From Zoogloeaceae bacterium (GTDB lineage Bacteria; Pseudomonadota; Gammaproteobacteria; Burkholderiales; Rhodocyclaceae): a stretch of DNA of 64,000 nucleotides. A program made the position numbers and the translations under genes. Shown piece by piece: positions 45,004 through 52,650 of the stretch (position 1 is its first letter; each line of letters opens with the position of its first letter). The notes below the pieces were generated by a model that saw nothing but the letters and a program-made list of their open reading frames with translations, did not search any database and was not told the origin of the DNA. The stretch covers positions 682,001 through 746,000 of the forward strand of contig JACKMA010000003.1 in assembly GCA_024235635.1 (NCBI GenBank). Reading direction: 5' to 3'.

Positions 45004-45810
45004 TTGGCCGAACCGCTACAGCACACCGTCGCCGTCGCCAGCCCGCGGATGTCCCGGAGCCGCGAATGGGCCTGCCTGTATCTGGGGCTCGGCTTTCTCG
45101 GGCTCGAATGCCTGCTGTGGTTACCGTTTGCCGCGCTGCTGCACTTGCTGCTGCCGCGCGAGATCGGACATCGTATCGGGCGGCGGGTGATCTGCTTCGG
45201 CTTCGATCTCTACCTGCGCTGGCTGACCGCACTCGGTGCCTGTCGCTTCGACGTCAGCGCGCTCGATGATCTGCGCGATGCTGGTCCGATGGTGATTGCG
45301 CCGAATCACCCCTGTCTGCTCGACGCGGTGATGGCGCTGTCGCGCCTGCCGCGGGCGGTCTGCATCATGAAGTCGAGTCTGATGAACAATCTGTTTCTCG
45401 GCGGCGGTGCCCGTCTCGCCGGCTACATTCGCAACGAGCCGACGCTGGCGATGGTGCTGGCCGCGACCGACGAGCTGGAGCGGGGCAGCCAGTTGCTGTT
45501 GTTTCCCGAAGGTACCCGGACCGTGTGCGATCCGATCAATCCCTGTCTGCCGAGCGCCGCCATCATTGCCGGGCGTGCCCGCGTGCCGGTGCAGACCGTG
45601 CTGATCGAGACCGATTCCGCCTACCTGTCCAAAGGATGGCCGCTGTTCCGGCGCCCGGCGATGCCGATCACCTATCGCGTGCGTCTTGGTCGCAGATTCG
45701 AGCCGATCGACGACCACGAGGCCCTGACTCGTCGGATCGAGCGCCACCTCGCCGCCGAAGTGACCGGCTCGCGCTTGCGGCCGCCACCGGCGCCGGCGAG
45801 CCGCCCGTGA
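45004..45810 (+). CDS. Lysophospholipid-type acyltransferase (PlsC fold)
   Basis: 268 aa. Membrane-embedded PlsC/LPLAT domain: catalytic NHPCLLD (HX4D) near residue 101 and FPEGTR near 165, with one or two N-terminal helices. ApeD-like enzymes with this fold sit in aryl-polyene clusters and probably build the lipid anchor. The start is TTG 45004, with GAGGAG 7 nt upstream at the end of mipA; ATG 45049 is an alternative without a comparable site. It overlaps the glycosyltransferase gene by 4 bp (GTGA). Confidence 0.82.
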   Translation: MAEPLQHTVAVASPRMSRSREWACLYLGLGFLGLECLLWLPFAALLHLLLPREIGHRIGRRVICFGFDLYLRWLTALGACRFDVSALDDLRDAGPMVIAPNHPCLLDAVMALSRLPRAVCIMKSSLMNNLFLGGGARLAGYIRNEPTLAMVLAATDELERGSQLLLFPEGTRTVCDPINPCLPSAAIIAGRARVPVQTVLIETDSAYLSKGWPLFRRPAMPITYRVRLGRRFEPIDDHEALTRRIERHLAAEVTGSRLRPPPAPASRP

Positions 45811-46568
45811 CGGTCGCGTCCTCGACCCATCTGGTATTGATCCCCAGCTACAACCCCGGGGAAAAGGTGTTCGATACGGTGGCGAACGCGCGTGCGCAAT
45901 GGATGCCGGTGTGGGTCGTGGTCGACGGCAGCACCGACGGCACTCCGCAGCGGCTGCTCCGACTGGCCGATGCCGATCCCGGCCTGCGGGTGATCGTGCT
46001 GCCCGACAATCGTGGCAAGGGCGCGGCCGTGCTGAAGGGCCTCGAAGCTGCCACGGCAGCCGGTTTCAGCCATGTGCTGCTGATGGATTCCGACGGCCAG
46101 CATCCGGCCGATCGGATTCAACCGTTCATGGCCGCCTCGGAGGCGCGTCCGGAGGCGATGATCCTCGGGATGCCGGTCTTCGGCGACGATGCGCCGATGA
46201 TCCGCGTGCGCGGGCGCCGTATCTCCAACTGGTGGGCCAATCTCGAAACCCTGGGTGCCGGCATCGGCGATTCGCTGTATGGCTTCCGGGTCTATCCGAT
46301 CGCGCCGCTGTGCGAGATCATGCATCGCCATCGCTGGATGCGCCGCTTCGACTTCGACCCGGAGGCCGTGGTACGGCTGGCGTGGCATGGCGTGGCACCG
46401 GTGAATCTGCCGGCGCCGGTGCGCTATCCCAGTGCCGACGAGGGCGGGGTGTCGCATTTCAACTACCTGCGCGACAACGTCCTGCTGACCTGGATGCACA
46501 TCCGGCTGGTATTCGGTTTCGTGCTGCGCCTGCCGTGCTTGGTGCTCCGACGCCTACGCCGGCACTGA
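45807..46568 (+). CDS. Family 2 glycosyltransferase
   Basis: 253 aa from GTG 45807, GT-A fold. It has LIPSYNPGEKV at the N-terminus, VVVDGSTDGT for the nucleotide and LMDSDGQHP (DxD) for the metal, then RVRGRRISNWWANLETLGA, and ends in a hydrophobic/basic stretch that may touch the membrane. It probably adds a sugar to the lipid anchor of the pigment. It is the last gene of the plus-strand arm and overlaps the 3' end of the convergent PAP2 gene by 15 bp. Confidence 0.85.
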   Translation: MTVASSTHLVLIPSYNPGEKVFDTVANARAQWMPVWVVVDGSTDGTPQRLLRLADADPGLRVIVLPDNRGKGAAVLKGLEAATAAGFSHVLLMDSDGQHPADRIQPFMAASEARPEAMILGMPVFGDDAPMIRVRGRRISNWWANLETLGAGIGDSLYGFRVYPIAPLCEIMHRHRWMRRFDFDPEAVVRLAWHGVAPVNLPAPVRYPSADEGGVSHFNYLRDNVLLTWMHIRLVFGFVLRLPCLVLRRLRRH

Positions 46569-47210
46569 GGCGCGGCGTGCCTCCCACGCCACCAGCACCG
46601 CCGCACCGCCCAGTCCGAGCACGGTGCCGGCGGCGACGTCGAGAAACACATGCTGGCGGGTCAGCATCGTCGACAGCACGATGCCGAATCCCCAAAGTGC
46701 GCTGAGGGCGCGCGCCGCGTTCGGTGCGGCCAGTTCGCGCAACTGACGATCCAGCCAGGCCCCGGAAAACGCCGCCGTGGCGACGTGCAGCGACGGGCAG
46801 GCATTGCCGGCGGCGTCGATGCCCTGCAACAGGTCGGAACCGGGAAATCCTTGCCAGTCGAGGCGCATGGCCGGGACCGCGGTCGGCCACAGCAGGAAGC
46901 AGGCAAGGCCGGTGGCGCAGACCATGCCAATCGCGGCGCCGTAGCGCTCGAGTTCGCGGCGTCCCACGATCAGTGTCGGCGGCAGGCTGACATACAGCCA
47001 TAGGCTCGCATAGAGCGGCAGCGCCGCTGGCAGGAAGGGCAGAGAGTGGTCGACGATGGTCAGCGGCATCGCCGTCACCGGCCGGATCGGGTGATTGAGC
47101 AGGTGGAAATACGCAATGAAGAAAAGCGTCATGAAGCCGGTGATGCCGACCGCCTTGAGCAGGAAGTTGGGGCGTACGCGAGGCCACAGCCGTGTGGTCC
47201 AGGCTGCCAC
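46554..47210 (-). CDS. PAP2-family membrane phosphatase
   Basis: 218 aa from GTG 47210, with six hydrophobic segments. The phosphatase motifs CPSLHVATAAF and TRQHVFLDVAAG carry the catalytic His residues. It probably dephosphorylates a lipid phosphate at the membrane, perhaps preparing the diacylglycerol-like anchor for the pigment. Last gene of the minus-strand arm, 5 bp after the ketoreductase gene. The Lys-rich first motif (KxxxxxxRP) of classic PAP2 enzymes is not clear. Confidence 0.8.
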   Translation of the reverse strand: MAAWTTRLWPRVRPNFLLKAVGITGFMTLFFIAYFHLLNHPIRPVTAMPLTIVDHSLPFLPAALPLYASLWLYVSLPPTLIVGRRELERYGAAIGMVCATGLACFLLWPTAVPAMRLDWQGFPGSDLLQGIDAAGNACPSLHVATAAFSGAWLDRQLRELAAPNAARALSALWGFGIVLSTMLTRQHVFLDVAAGTVLGLGGAAVLVAWEARRASVPA

Positions 47211-47215
47211 CGCGG

Positions 47216-47938
47216 TCAGGCCATTCCGCCGTTGATCGAGATCACCTGGCCGGTGATGTAGGCGGCCCGGTCGGACGCGAGGAAGGCCACCAGCTCGGCC
47301 ACTTCGTCGGCCCGGCCGCTGCGCTTCATCGGTACCAGCCGCGCAATCGCATCGGCATCGAAGGCGCGATCACTCATGCCGGTGTCGATGATGCCGGGTG
47401 CCACGGCGTTGACGGTGATGCCGCGGGAGGCCAGTTCGAGCGACAGCGAGCGGGTGGCGGCGTGCAGGGCACCCTTCGCCGCCGCGTAGTTCACCTGACC
47501 GCGATTGCCGATCACGGCGGCCACCGAGGTGATATTGACGATGCGTCCCCAGCGGCTGCGGATCATTGGCAGCAGCAGCGGCTGGGTGACGCGGAAGAAT
47601 CCATTGAGGTTGACGTCGATCACCCGTTGCCACTGGCTCGGGCTCATGCCCGGCATCACCGCATCGTCGTGAATGCCGGCGTTGTTCACCAGGACCTGGA
47701 CCGTGCCTTCGGCGAGGATCGCGTCGATGGCGTCGATGCAGGCCTGGTCGTCGGCGAGGTCGAAGCTGACGGCGCGCGCGCGGCCGCCGCTGGCGACGAT
47801 GTCGTCGGCTACCCGCTGTGCGGCATCGGGCCTGGCGTTGGCATGGACCAGCAGTTCGCAACCGTCGTCCGCCAGGCGACGGCAGATCGCCGCGCCGATA
47901 CCGCCGCTGCCGCCGGTGACCAGGGCCCGACGGCTCAC
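47216..47938 (-). CDS. 3-ketoacyl-ACP reductase (FabG/ApeQ-like)
   Basis: 240 aa from GTG 47938. Classical SDR: the NADPH-binding TGGSGGIGAAI, NNAG, the catalytic Ser in NITSVAAVIG, YAAAK, and PGIIDTGM. It reduces the 3-keto group in each polyene extension round. The start overlaps the dehydratase stop by 4 bp. SDR family members are easily recognised, but the assignment to the polyene cycle rests on position. Confidence 0.93.
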   Translation of the reverse strand: MSRRALVTGGSGGIGAAICRRLADDGCELLVHANARPDAAQRVADDIVASGGRARAVSFDLADDQACIDAIDAILAEGTVQVLVNNAGIHDDAVMPGMSPSQWQRVIDVNLNGFFRVTQPLLLPMIRSRWGRIVNITSVAAVIGNRGQVNYAAAKGALHAATRSLSLELASRGITVNAVAPGIIDTGMSDRAFDADAIARLVPMKRSGRADEVAELVAFLASDRAAYITGQVISINGGMA

Positions 47939-48369
47939 GGCCCGACTCCGGCGCGCAACACCACGGCCGCGCGGCCGCGCAGCAGCGCGCGTCCGCCGGC
48001 GCCGACCTCGAAGCTGTAGAGGATGGTGTCGTCGTCGCCGGACAGGCGTTCGGCGACGATTTCCAGGGTTTGCGGCTGATCGAGCCGTTCGGCCAGCAAG
48101 TCGAGGGAGCGGACGCTGGCGACGTAGCCGACCCGCGGACGGCTGCCGTTGCTCAGCATCGCCCCGTGCGCGGCCATGGCCTGGGCGGCGTATTCGACGC
48201 CGATCGCGATCCCCAGGCGACCATTCCGGATCAGAGGATTGTCCGCGCGCCGATGGCTGGTGGCGGTGCACACGATGCGCTGCCGGTCACATTGCTCGAC
48301 GCTGTCGAGCAGGCACATCGACCCCCGGTGCGGCAGGTGGGCAGACAGCCAGGTCTGGTCGTGGATCAT
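47935..48369 (-). CDS. Hotdog 3-hydroxyacyl-ACP dehydratase (ApeP-like)
   Basis: 144 aa. LPHRGSMCLLDSV with the active-site His and EYAAQAMAAHGAML with the acidic residue are as in ApeP/FabZ-like hotdog dehydratases of aryl-polyene loci. It removes water from 3-hydroxyacyl-ACP to give the conjugated enes. It overlaps its neighbours by 4 bp on both sides and is translated with CLF and ketoreductase. Confidence 0.88.
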   Translation of the reverse strand: MIHDQTWLSAHLPHRGSMCLLDSVEQCDRQRIVCTATSHRRADNPLIRNGRLGIAIGVEYAAQAMAAHGAMLSNGSRPRVGYVASVRSLDLLAERLDQPQTLEIVAERLSGDDDTILYSFEVGAGGRALLRGRAAVVLRAGVGP

Positions 48370-49187
48370 GGCCCTGCAAGCGTCACGGCGAGGCCGAGCT
48401 GCTCGTGGATCGGGAGTACCACGCGGCGCGATTCGCCGGCGGCGAGGGCAGCCAGCAGCGGCAGGCCGCGGGCGATCGGATTGCCGATGCGGATGCCCTC
48501 GAGCTGCGGGTCGTCCATCGTCGTCGGCGCCTCGGTCGTACTGTCGACCGTGATGCGGGCGATACTGTGCGCGCCCGCGCGGTCGTGCAGCACCAGGCCA
48601 ATGCCGCAGGCGTCGTCCATCGGCCGCGTTGACTGCAGCGGCTGTGGGTAGGGTACGTCGTAGGCGACCAGCAACAAGCGCCCGGCGGTTTCGGCCGGTG
48701 TCGCCAGCTGGACCAGCGCTTCGAGCAGGCCGGCTGCGAAACTGCCGTCATAGGCCGACACGATCGCCGACGGGGCCATCGCGCCGGTGGCGATGCCCCA
48801 GTAGCCGGAGGCTGCGTTATTGACGGAATTGTGAAAGCGGATCGGCGAGATCAGACGGTCGCCGGAGGCCAGGGCTTCGCAGATCGCATGGCAGTTGCTG
48901 CCGTCGCCACCGGAAGAGGCGAACACCGACGGTAGCTCGGCAGGATCGGCCGATGCCGATTCGCAGGCGGCCAGTCCGGTGGCCAGCGCCAGCCGCACCA
49001 CCGTTCCGACCCGTCGGCGCTCGGCCGGCGGCAGCACAGCCAGCTTGGGAATCGCGGTCGGGGTGGCGACGACGCCGTCGCCGGCCAGGGCGTGCCGGGC
49101 CGCCGGCCAGCCGGCCAGGCCCGGCCCGTACAGCGCAATGCCGTCGATCCAGGCAGTCAGCGGCACGCGGTCTCGGTCCTCGCTCAC
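48366..49187 (-). CDS. Ketosynthase-like chain-length factor (ApeC-like)
   Basis: 273 aa, shorter than a true ketosynthase. HNSVNNAASGYWGIATGA is typical of the aryl-polyene chain-length factor; the position of the active-site Cys is Tyr (VSAYDGSFA), so it cannot load a substrate. It should form a heterodimer with the ketosynthase encoded directly upstream (4-bp overlap) and set the polyene length. The start is ATG 49187. Confidence 0.85.
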   Translation of the reverse strand: MSEDRDRVPLTAWIDGIALYGPGLAGWPAARHALAGDGVVATPTAIPKLAVLPPAERRRVGTVVRLALATGLAACESASADPAELPSVFASSGGDGSNCHAICEALASGDRLISPIRFHNSVNNAASGYWGIATGAMAPSAIVSAYDGSFAAGLLEALVQLATPAETAGRLLLVAYDVPYPQPLQSTRPMDDACGIGLVLHDRAGAHSIARITVDSTTEAPTTMDDPQLEGIRIGNPIARGLPLLAALAAGESRRVVLPIHEQLGLAVTLAGP

Positions 49188-50410
49188 GGAATGGCCCTCT
49201 GCCCGCCGACCGGCAGCGGTCCCACCTTGCTCAGGATCAGGCTGGCATTGGTGCCGCCGAAGCCGAAGGAATTGGTCAGGACGTGATGCAGCGGCCGGCT
49301 CCGGCCTTCGAGCAGGATGTCGATGCCGATCGACGGATCGACCGCGCGGGTGCCGGCACTGCCCGGCATCAGGTTCTGCTGCAGCGCGATCGCCGAGATC
49401 ACCGCCTCGAGGGCGCCTGCGGCGCCGAGCGCATGACCTGTGTAGCCCTTGGTCGAACTAGCTGGCGTGCGATCGCCGAAGAGCTCACGAACCGCGGCAC
49501 CTTCGGCCGCATCGTTGCTCGGGGTCGCGGTGCCGTGCAGGTTGATGTAGTCGATCTGGGCGGCGCCGAGTCCGGCCCGCGCCAGTGCCGCGCTCATCGC
49601 CAGGCGCGCACCGAGACCCTGGGGGTGGGGCGCCGACATGTGGTGCGCGTCGCTCGATTCGCCGTAGCCGGCAAGGACCACGCTGCCATCCGCCGGGCGT
49701 TCGGGCAGGCGCTGCAGCAAGGCGAAGGCCGCGGCCTCGCCGATCGAGATGCCGCGGCGGGCTGCGTCGAATGGTCGGCACGGTTCCGGCGACAGCAGTT
49801 CGAGCGAGTTGAAGCCGTACAGCGTCGTCAGGCACAGCGAATCGACACCACCGACGACGGCGGCATCGACCAGGCCGGCGGCGATCATGCGCGCGGCGGT
49901 GGCGAACACCTTGGCGCTCGACGAGCAGGCCGAGGACACCGCCAGCGCGGGGCCGGAGAGGTCGCAGACGGCGCGCACGAACTCGACCACCGAATTGACA
50001 TTGTGGCTGCCGCGATAGTCGAAACCGGGCGGCAGCGCGCCGCTTGCCGGGTCGCGACGGCGATAGGCCTGCTCGGTGGTCAGGATGCCCGAGGTGCTGG
50101 TACCGAGGATCACCGCGACGCGTGCCGGCCCGTGGCGATCGGCGGCGGCGCGGACCGCGTCGGCGAAGCCGTCCTGTTGAAGGCCGAGTTGGGCGAGACG
50201 GTTGTTGCGGCAATCGAAGCGGGACAGTGCCGGCGGCAGTTCGACCGCATCGACCGCGGCGACGCGGCCGATCCATGTGGACAGTTCGGCATCTTCGAAA
50301 TCACACGGCCGCAGACCGCTGGCGCCCGCGAGCAAGGCTGCGCGGGTCGCGGCGAGTCCGCTACCGATGCAACTGGTCGCGGTGAAATGGGTGAGCGGTA
50401 CGGGCTTCAA
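49184..50410 (-). CDS. 3-ketoacyl-ACP synthase (ApeO-like)
   Basis: 408 aa. Complete KAS II triad: Cys in SSACSSSAK, His in HGTATPSND and His in GYTGHALGAAG. ApeO forms the KS:CLF pair with the next gene. I use TTG 50410: no ATG or GTG exists before family similarity begins (KPVPLTHFTATSCIGSG), and there is an in-frame stop just upstream. A weak start may set the KS/CLF level. Follows the methyltransferase gene after 49 bp. Confidence 0.88.
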   Translation of the reverse strand: MKPVPLTHFTATSCIGSGLAATRAALLAGASGLRPCDFEDAELSTWIGRVAAVDAVELPPALSRFDCRNNRLAQLGLQQDGFADAVRAAADRHGPARVAVILGTSTSGILTTEQAYRRRDPASGALPPGFDYRGSHNVNSVVEFVRAVCDLSGPALAVSSACSSSAKVFATAARMIAAGLVDAAVVGGVDSLCLTTLYGFNSLELLSPEPCRPFDAARRGISIGEAAAFALLQRLPERPADGSVVLAGYGESSDAHHMSAPHPQGLGARLAMSAALARAGLGAAQIDYINLHGTATPSNDAAEGAAVRELFGDRTPASSTKGYTGHALGAAGALEAVISAIALQQNLMPGSAGTRAVDPSIGIDILLEGRSRPLHHVLTNSFGFGGTNASLILSKVGPLPVGGQRAIP

Positions 50411-50459
50411 GAGCGCAAGGTCGCGGACGATGGCCGGATTCTAGCAAAGCCCCGGCGAT

Positions 50460-51173
50460 TCACCGGGGCCGTGCCAGCAGTACGGCATTGGCGAACGGCG
50501 TGCCCTGGCTCATCGGGCGGCTGGCGACATCGAGGTCGAGCTGCTTCAGCAACTGGCACCAGGCAACGAGGGATCGCCCGTAGAGGCGGGTCGGTTGGCC
50601 GCGGGCGAGGCATACCAGGCGATCGACCACGGTGCTGAAACGGTAGCCGGCGCCAGCGGCGGCATCGCCGACCCTGAGCAGCAGCAGTCCGTCCGGCGGC
50701 AGGGCGTCGCGCACGCGCGCCAGAAGGCGATGCTGGGCCTGGGGTTCCAGGTAATGAAGGACGTCGAGCAGCAGGACAACGTCGGCCGGCGGCAGCATCG
50801 ACTGGCGCAGATCCCCGGTGGCGACGGTGACGAGCGGCTGTCCGGCAAGCGCGCGGGTGGCGACCGCGACATCGCCGGGCGCCCGTTCGATGCCGTGGTA
50901 GGTGGCATACATCGGCGGCCGCGGGAGTGCGGCAGGCCAGGCGGCCTGTCGGCAAAGGGTTGCCGCGGCGCCGAGCCAGGCCGCCACCAGCGCCTTGCCG
51001 CAACCGAGGTCCACAATCCGTGCCCGGTCCGGCAGCAGAGTCGGGTCGAGCAGTGCCGAGAACATCGGGTCGCCTCGAAACTTGCCTCGGGCGACGCGCC
51101 ACGCCGTGGGGCCACAGGGGCGATAGAGGGCGGCGGCCCGGTCCACCAGAACGGCCGGCAGCGCTGGGCTCAC
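50460..51173 (-). CDS. SAM-dependent methyltransferase of the pigment cluster (ApeB-like)
   Basis: 237 aa, class I fold. The SAM motif is IVDLGCGKALVAAW, with VVLLLDVLHYLEPQAQHRLL after it. Aryl-polyene loci carry a methyltransferase that O- or C-methylates the aryl head, and this gene is in the expected place. The start is ATG 51173, overlapping the deacetylase stop by 4 bp. Confidence 0.82.
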   Translation of the reverse strand: MSPALPAVLVDRAAALYRPCGPTAWRVARGKFRGDPMFSALLDPTLLPDRARIVDLGCGKALVAAWLGAAATLCRQAAWPAALPRPPMYATYHGIERAPGDVAVATRALAGQPLVTVATGDLRQSMLPPADVVLLLDVLHYLEPQAQHRLLARVRDALPPDGLLLLRVGDAAAGAGYRFSTVVDRLVCLARGQPTRLYGRSLVAWCQLLKQLDLDVASRPMSQGTPFANAVLLARPR

Positions 51174-51979
51174 CGCATGCCCTCAGGCAGCGAGACCGCC
51201 CGCAGGCCGGCGGTGTCGAGGGCGGCCAGCAGGCGTGGCAGCACGTCGAGGATCACCGCGCGACCGTTGGCCGGAGCGCGGGCGGCGTGGCCGTCGTGGA
51301 GCAACAGGATGTCGCCGGCGGCGAGATCGTGGAGCAGCCGCGCCAGCACGCGATCGGCATCATGGACGCGGGTGTCGAAGCCGCGTCGGGTCCAACTCGC
51401 CAGGTCCAGCCCGAGGCCCGCGAGTACCGGGTCGAGAAAGGGATTGCGCAGGCCGGCAGGCGCCCGGAAGAAGCATGGTGGGCAGCCGGCGATTCGCGCC
51501 AGGGTGATCTGGGCTGCCGCGATCTCGGTGCGCATTCCGTTGGGCCCGAGCAGGGAAAAGCGGTGGCGATGATGCTGGCTGTGGTTCTCGATGCTGTGGC
51601 CGCGACGGACGATCTCGGCGACCAGTTCGGGCTGGGCTTCGGCGCGGGCGCCGATGCAGAAGAAACTGGCGCGGGCGCCGTGGCGATCCAGCAGGTCGAG
51701 CACCTGCGGTGTGATCTCGGGGTCGGGCCCATCGTCGATCGTGATCGCGACCTGGCGCCGGCTTGCCGCCGCTGCCGGCAAGCGGCGCAAGTTGGGTCCG
51801 AGCAGGCGACTTCGCGGCCATAGTCCGGCGGCGGTCAGCACCGCGTGGTTGCCGGCCAGCGCAGCCAGTATCCAGGCCCACTGTTGGGGCCACATCGGCA
51901 AGGTCGCCAGCGCGGCGACATGCAGCAGTGCCGAAGCGATCAGGAACGGCGTCGGCCGCCAGCGTCGCGGTGGATTCAT
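51170..51979 (-). CDS. Membrane-anchored NodB-type polysaccharide deacetylase
   Basis: 269 aa. One or two hydrophobic helices (about 12-52) precede a NodB domain: AITIDDGPDPE with the catalytic and metal Asp pair, the HxxxH metal motif in ENHSQHHRHRF, the RAPAGLRNP groove and LLLHDGHAAR near the end. Such enzymes remove acetyl groups from N-acetylated sugars outside the cell. In this locus it may deacetylate the sugar added by the glycosyltransferase. I do not know it as a regular part of aryl-polyene clusters. Confidence 0.82.
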   Translation of the reverse strand: MNPPRRWRPTPFLIASALLHVAALATLPMWPQQWAWILAALAGNHAVLTAAGLWPRSRLLGPNLRRLPAAAASRRQVAITIDDGPDPEITPQVLDLLDRHGARASFFCIGARAEAQPELVAEIVRRGHSIENHSQHHRHRFSLLGPNGMRTEIAAAQITLARIAGCPPCFFRAPAGLRNPFLDPVLAGLGLDLASWTRRGFDTRVHDADRVLARLLHDLAAGDILLLHDGHAARAPANGRAVILDVLPRLLAALDTAGLRAVSLPEGMR

Positions 51980-52650
51980 CGTCCGCCCCCGCCAGCGGCG
52001 AGCCAGGTGCGCCACAGCTGTCGCCAGACCGGCCAGCTGTGGCCGCCGGGCGTCGCACACACCCGGTCGGCCGGCAGCGCGTCCGCCATCATGCGGTGGG
52101 CGTCGGCGAAGCGATCGTCGCTGCCGTAGCCGAGCCACGCCGGCACGGCGTCGCGGCCGGCGAGTTGCTTCAGCGCGCGCCAGCTGCGCAGTTCGCCGGC
52201 ATCGGGCGGCAGCCGGTCCGGCTGCCAGGCGCGGACGCCGCCTGCCGCGGCGATCTCGGCGGTGATGCCGCGATTGCCCGGATACGGCGCCAGCAGCAAC
52301 AGCTCGTCGGCGTCGGCCGGGCAAGCGTCGTGGTATTGGAGGGCGGTCATGGCACCGATCGAGATGCCGCCGAGCACGATGCGCCCCACCCCGGCCGTCC
52401 GTGCCGGATCGATCACCTGGCGACGCAGGGCCTCGATCATCCGTCCGTCGGTGGCGCCGTTGAGGTCGGTCCTGACCAGGCACAGCGCGGCATCGAAGCC
52501 GGCATCGCGGCAGTCGGTGTCGAGATCGTGCTCGAGAAAGCGTGCCGGCGCGTCGTAGGCACCGGCGAGCATGATCAGCAGGTCGCCGCCGGCGGCTGCG
52601 GCGGATGGCGGCAGAGCGATGCGTTCGAGCTCAGGGGGTCGTGGATCCAT
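51976..52650 (-). CDS. alpha/beta hydrolase of unknown substrate
   Basis: 224 aa from ATG 52650. LLIMLAGAYDAP (oxyanion region), the nucleophile elbow GGISIGAMTALQ, GYGSDDRFADAHR with a likely acid Asp, and a final His in GGHSWPVW make a complete triad. No signal peptide is seen. It overlaps the 3' end of the MMPL gene by 20 bp and the deacetylase start by 4 bp. It could act as an editing thioesterase, since no ApeK-type hotdog thioesterase was found, but this is inference. Confidence 0.75.
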   Translation of the reverse strand: MDPRPPELERIALPPSAAAAGGDLLIMLAGAYDAPARFLEHDLDTDCRDAGFDAALCLVRTDLNGATDGRMIEALRRQVIDPARTAGVGRIVLGGISIGAMTALQYHDACPADADELLLLAPYPGNRGITAEIAAAGGVRAWQPDRLPPDAGELRSWRALKQLAGRDAVPAWLGYGSDDRFADAHRMMADALPADRVCATPGGHSWPVWRQLWRTWLAAGGGGR

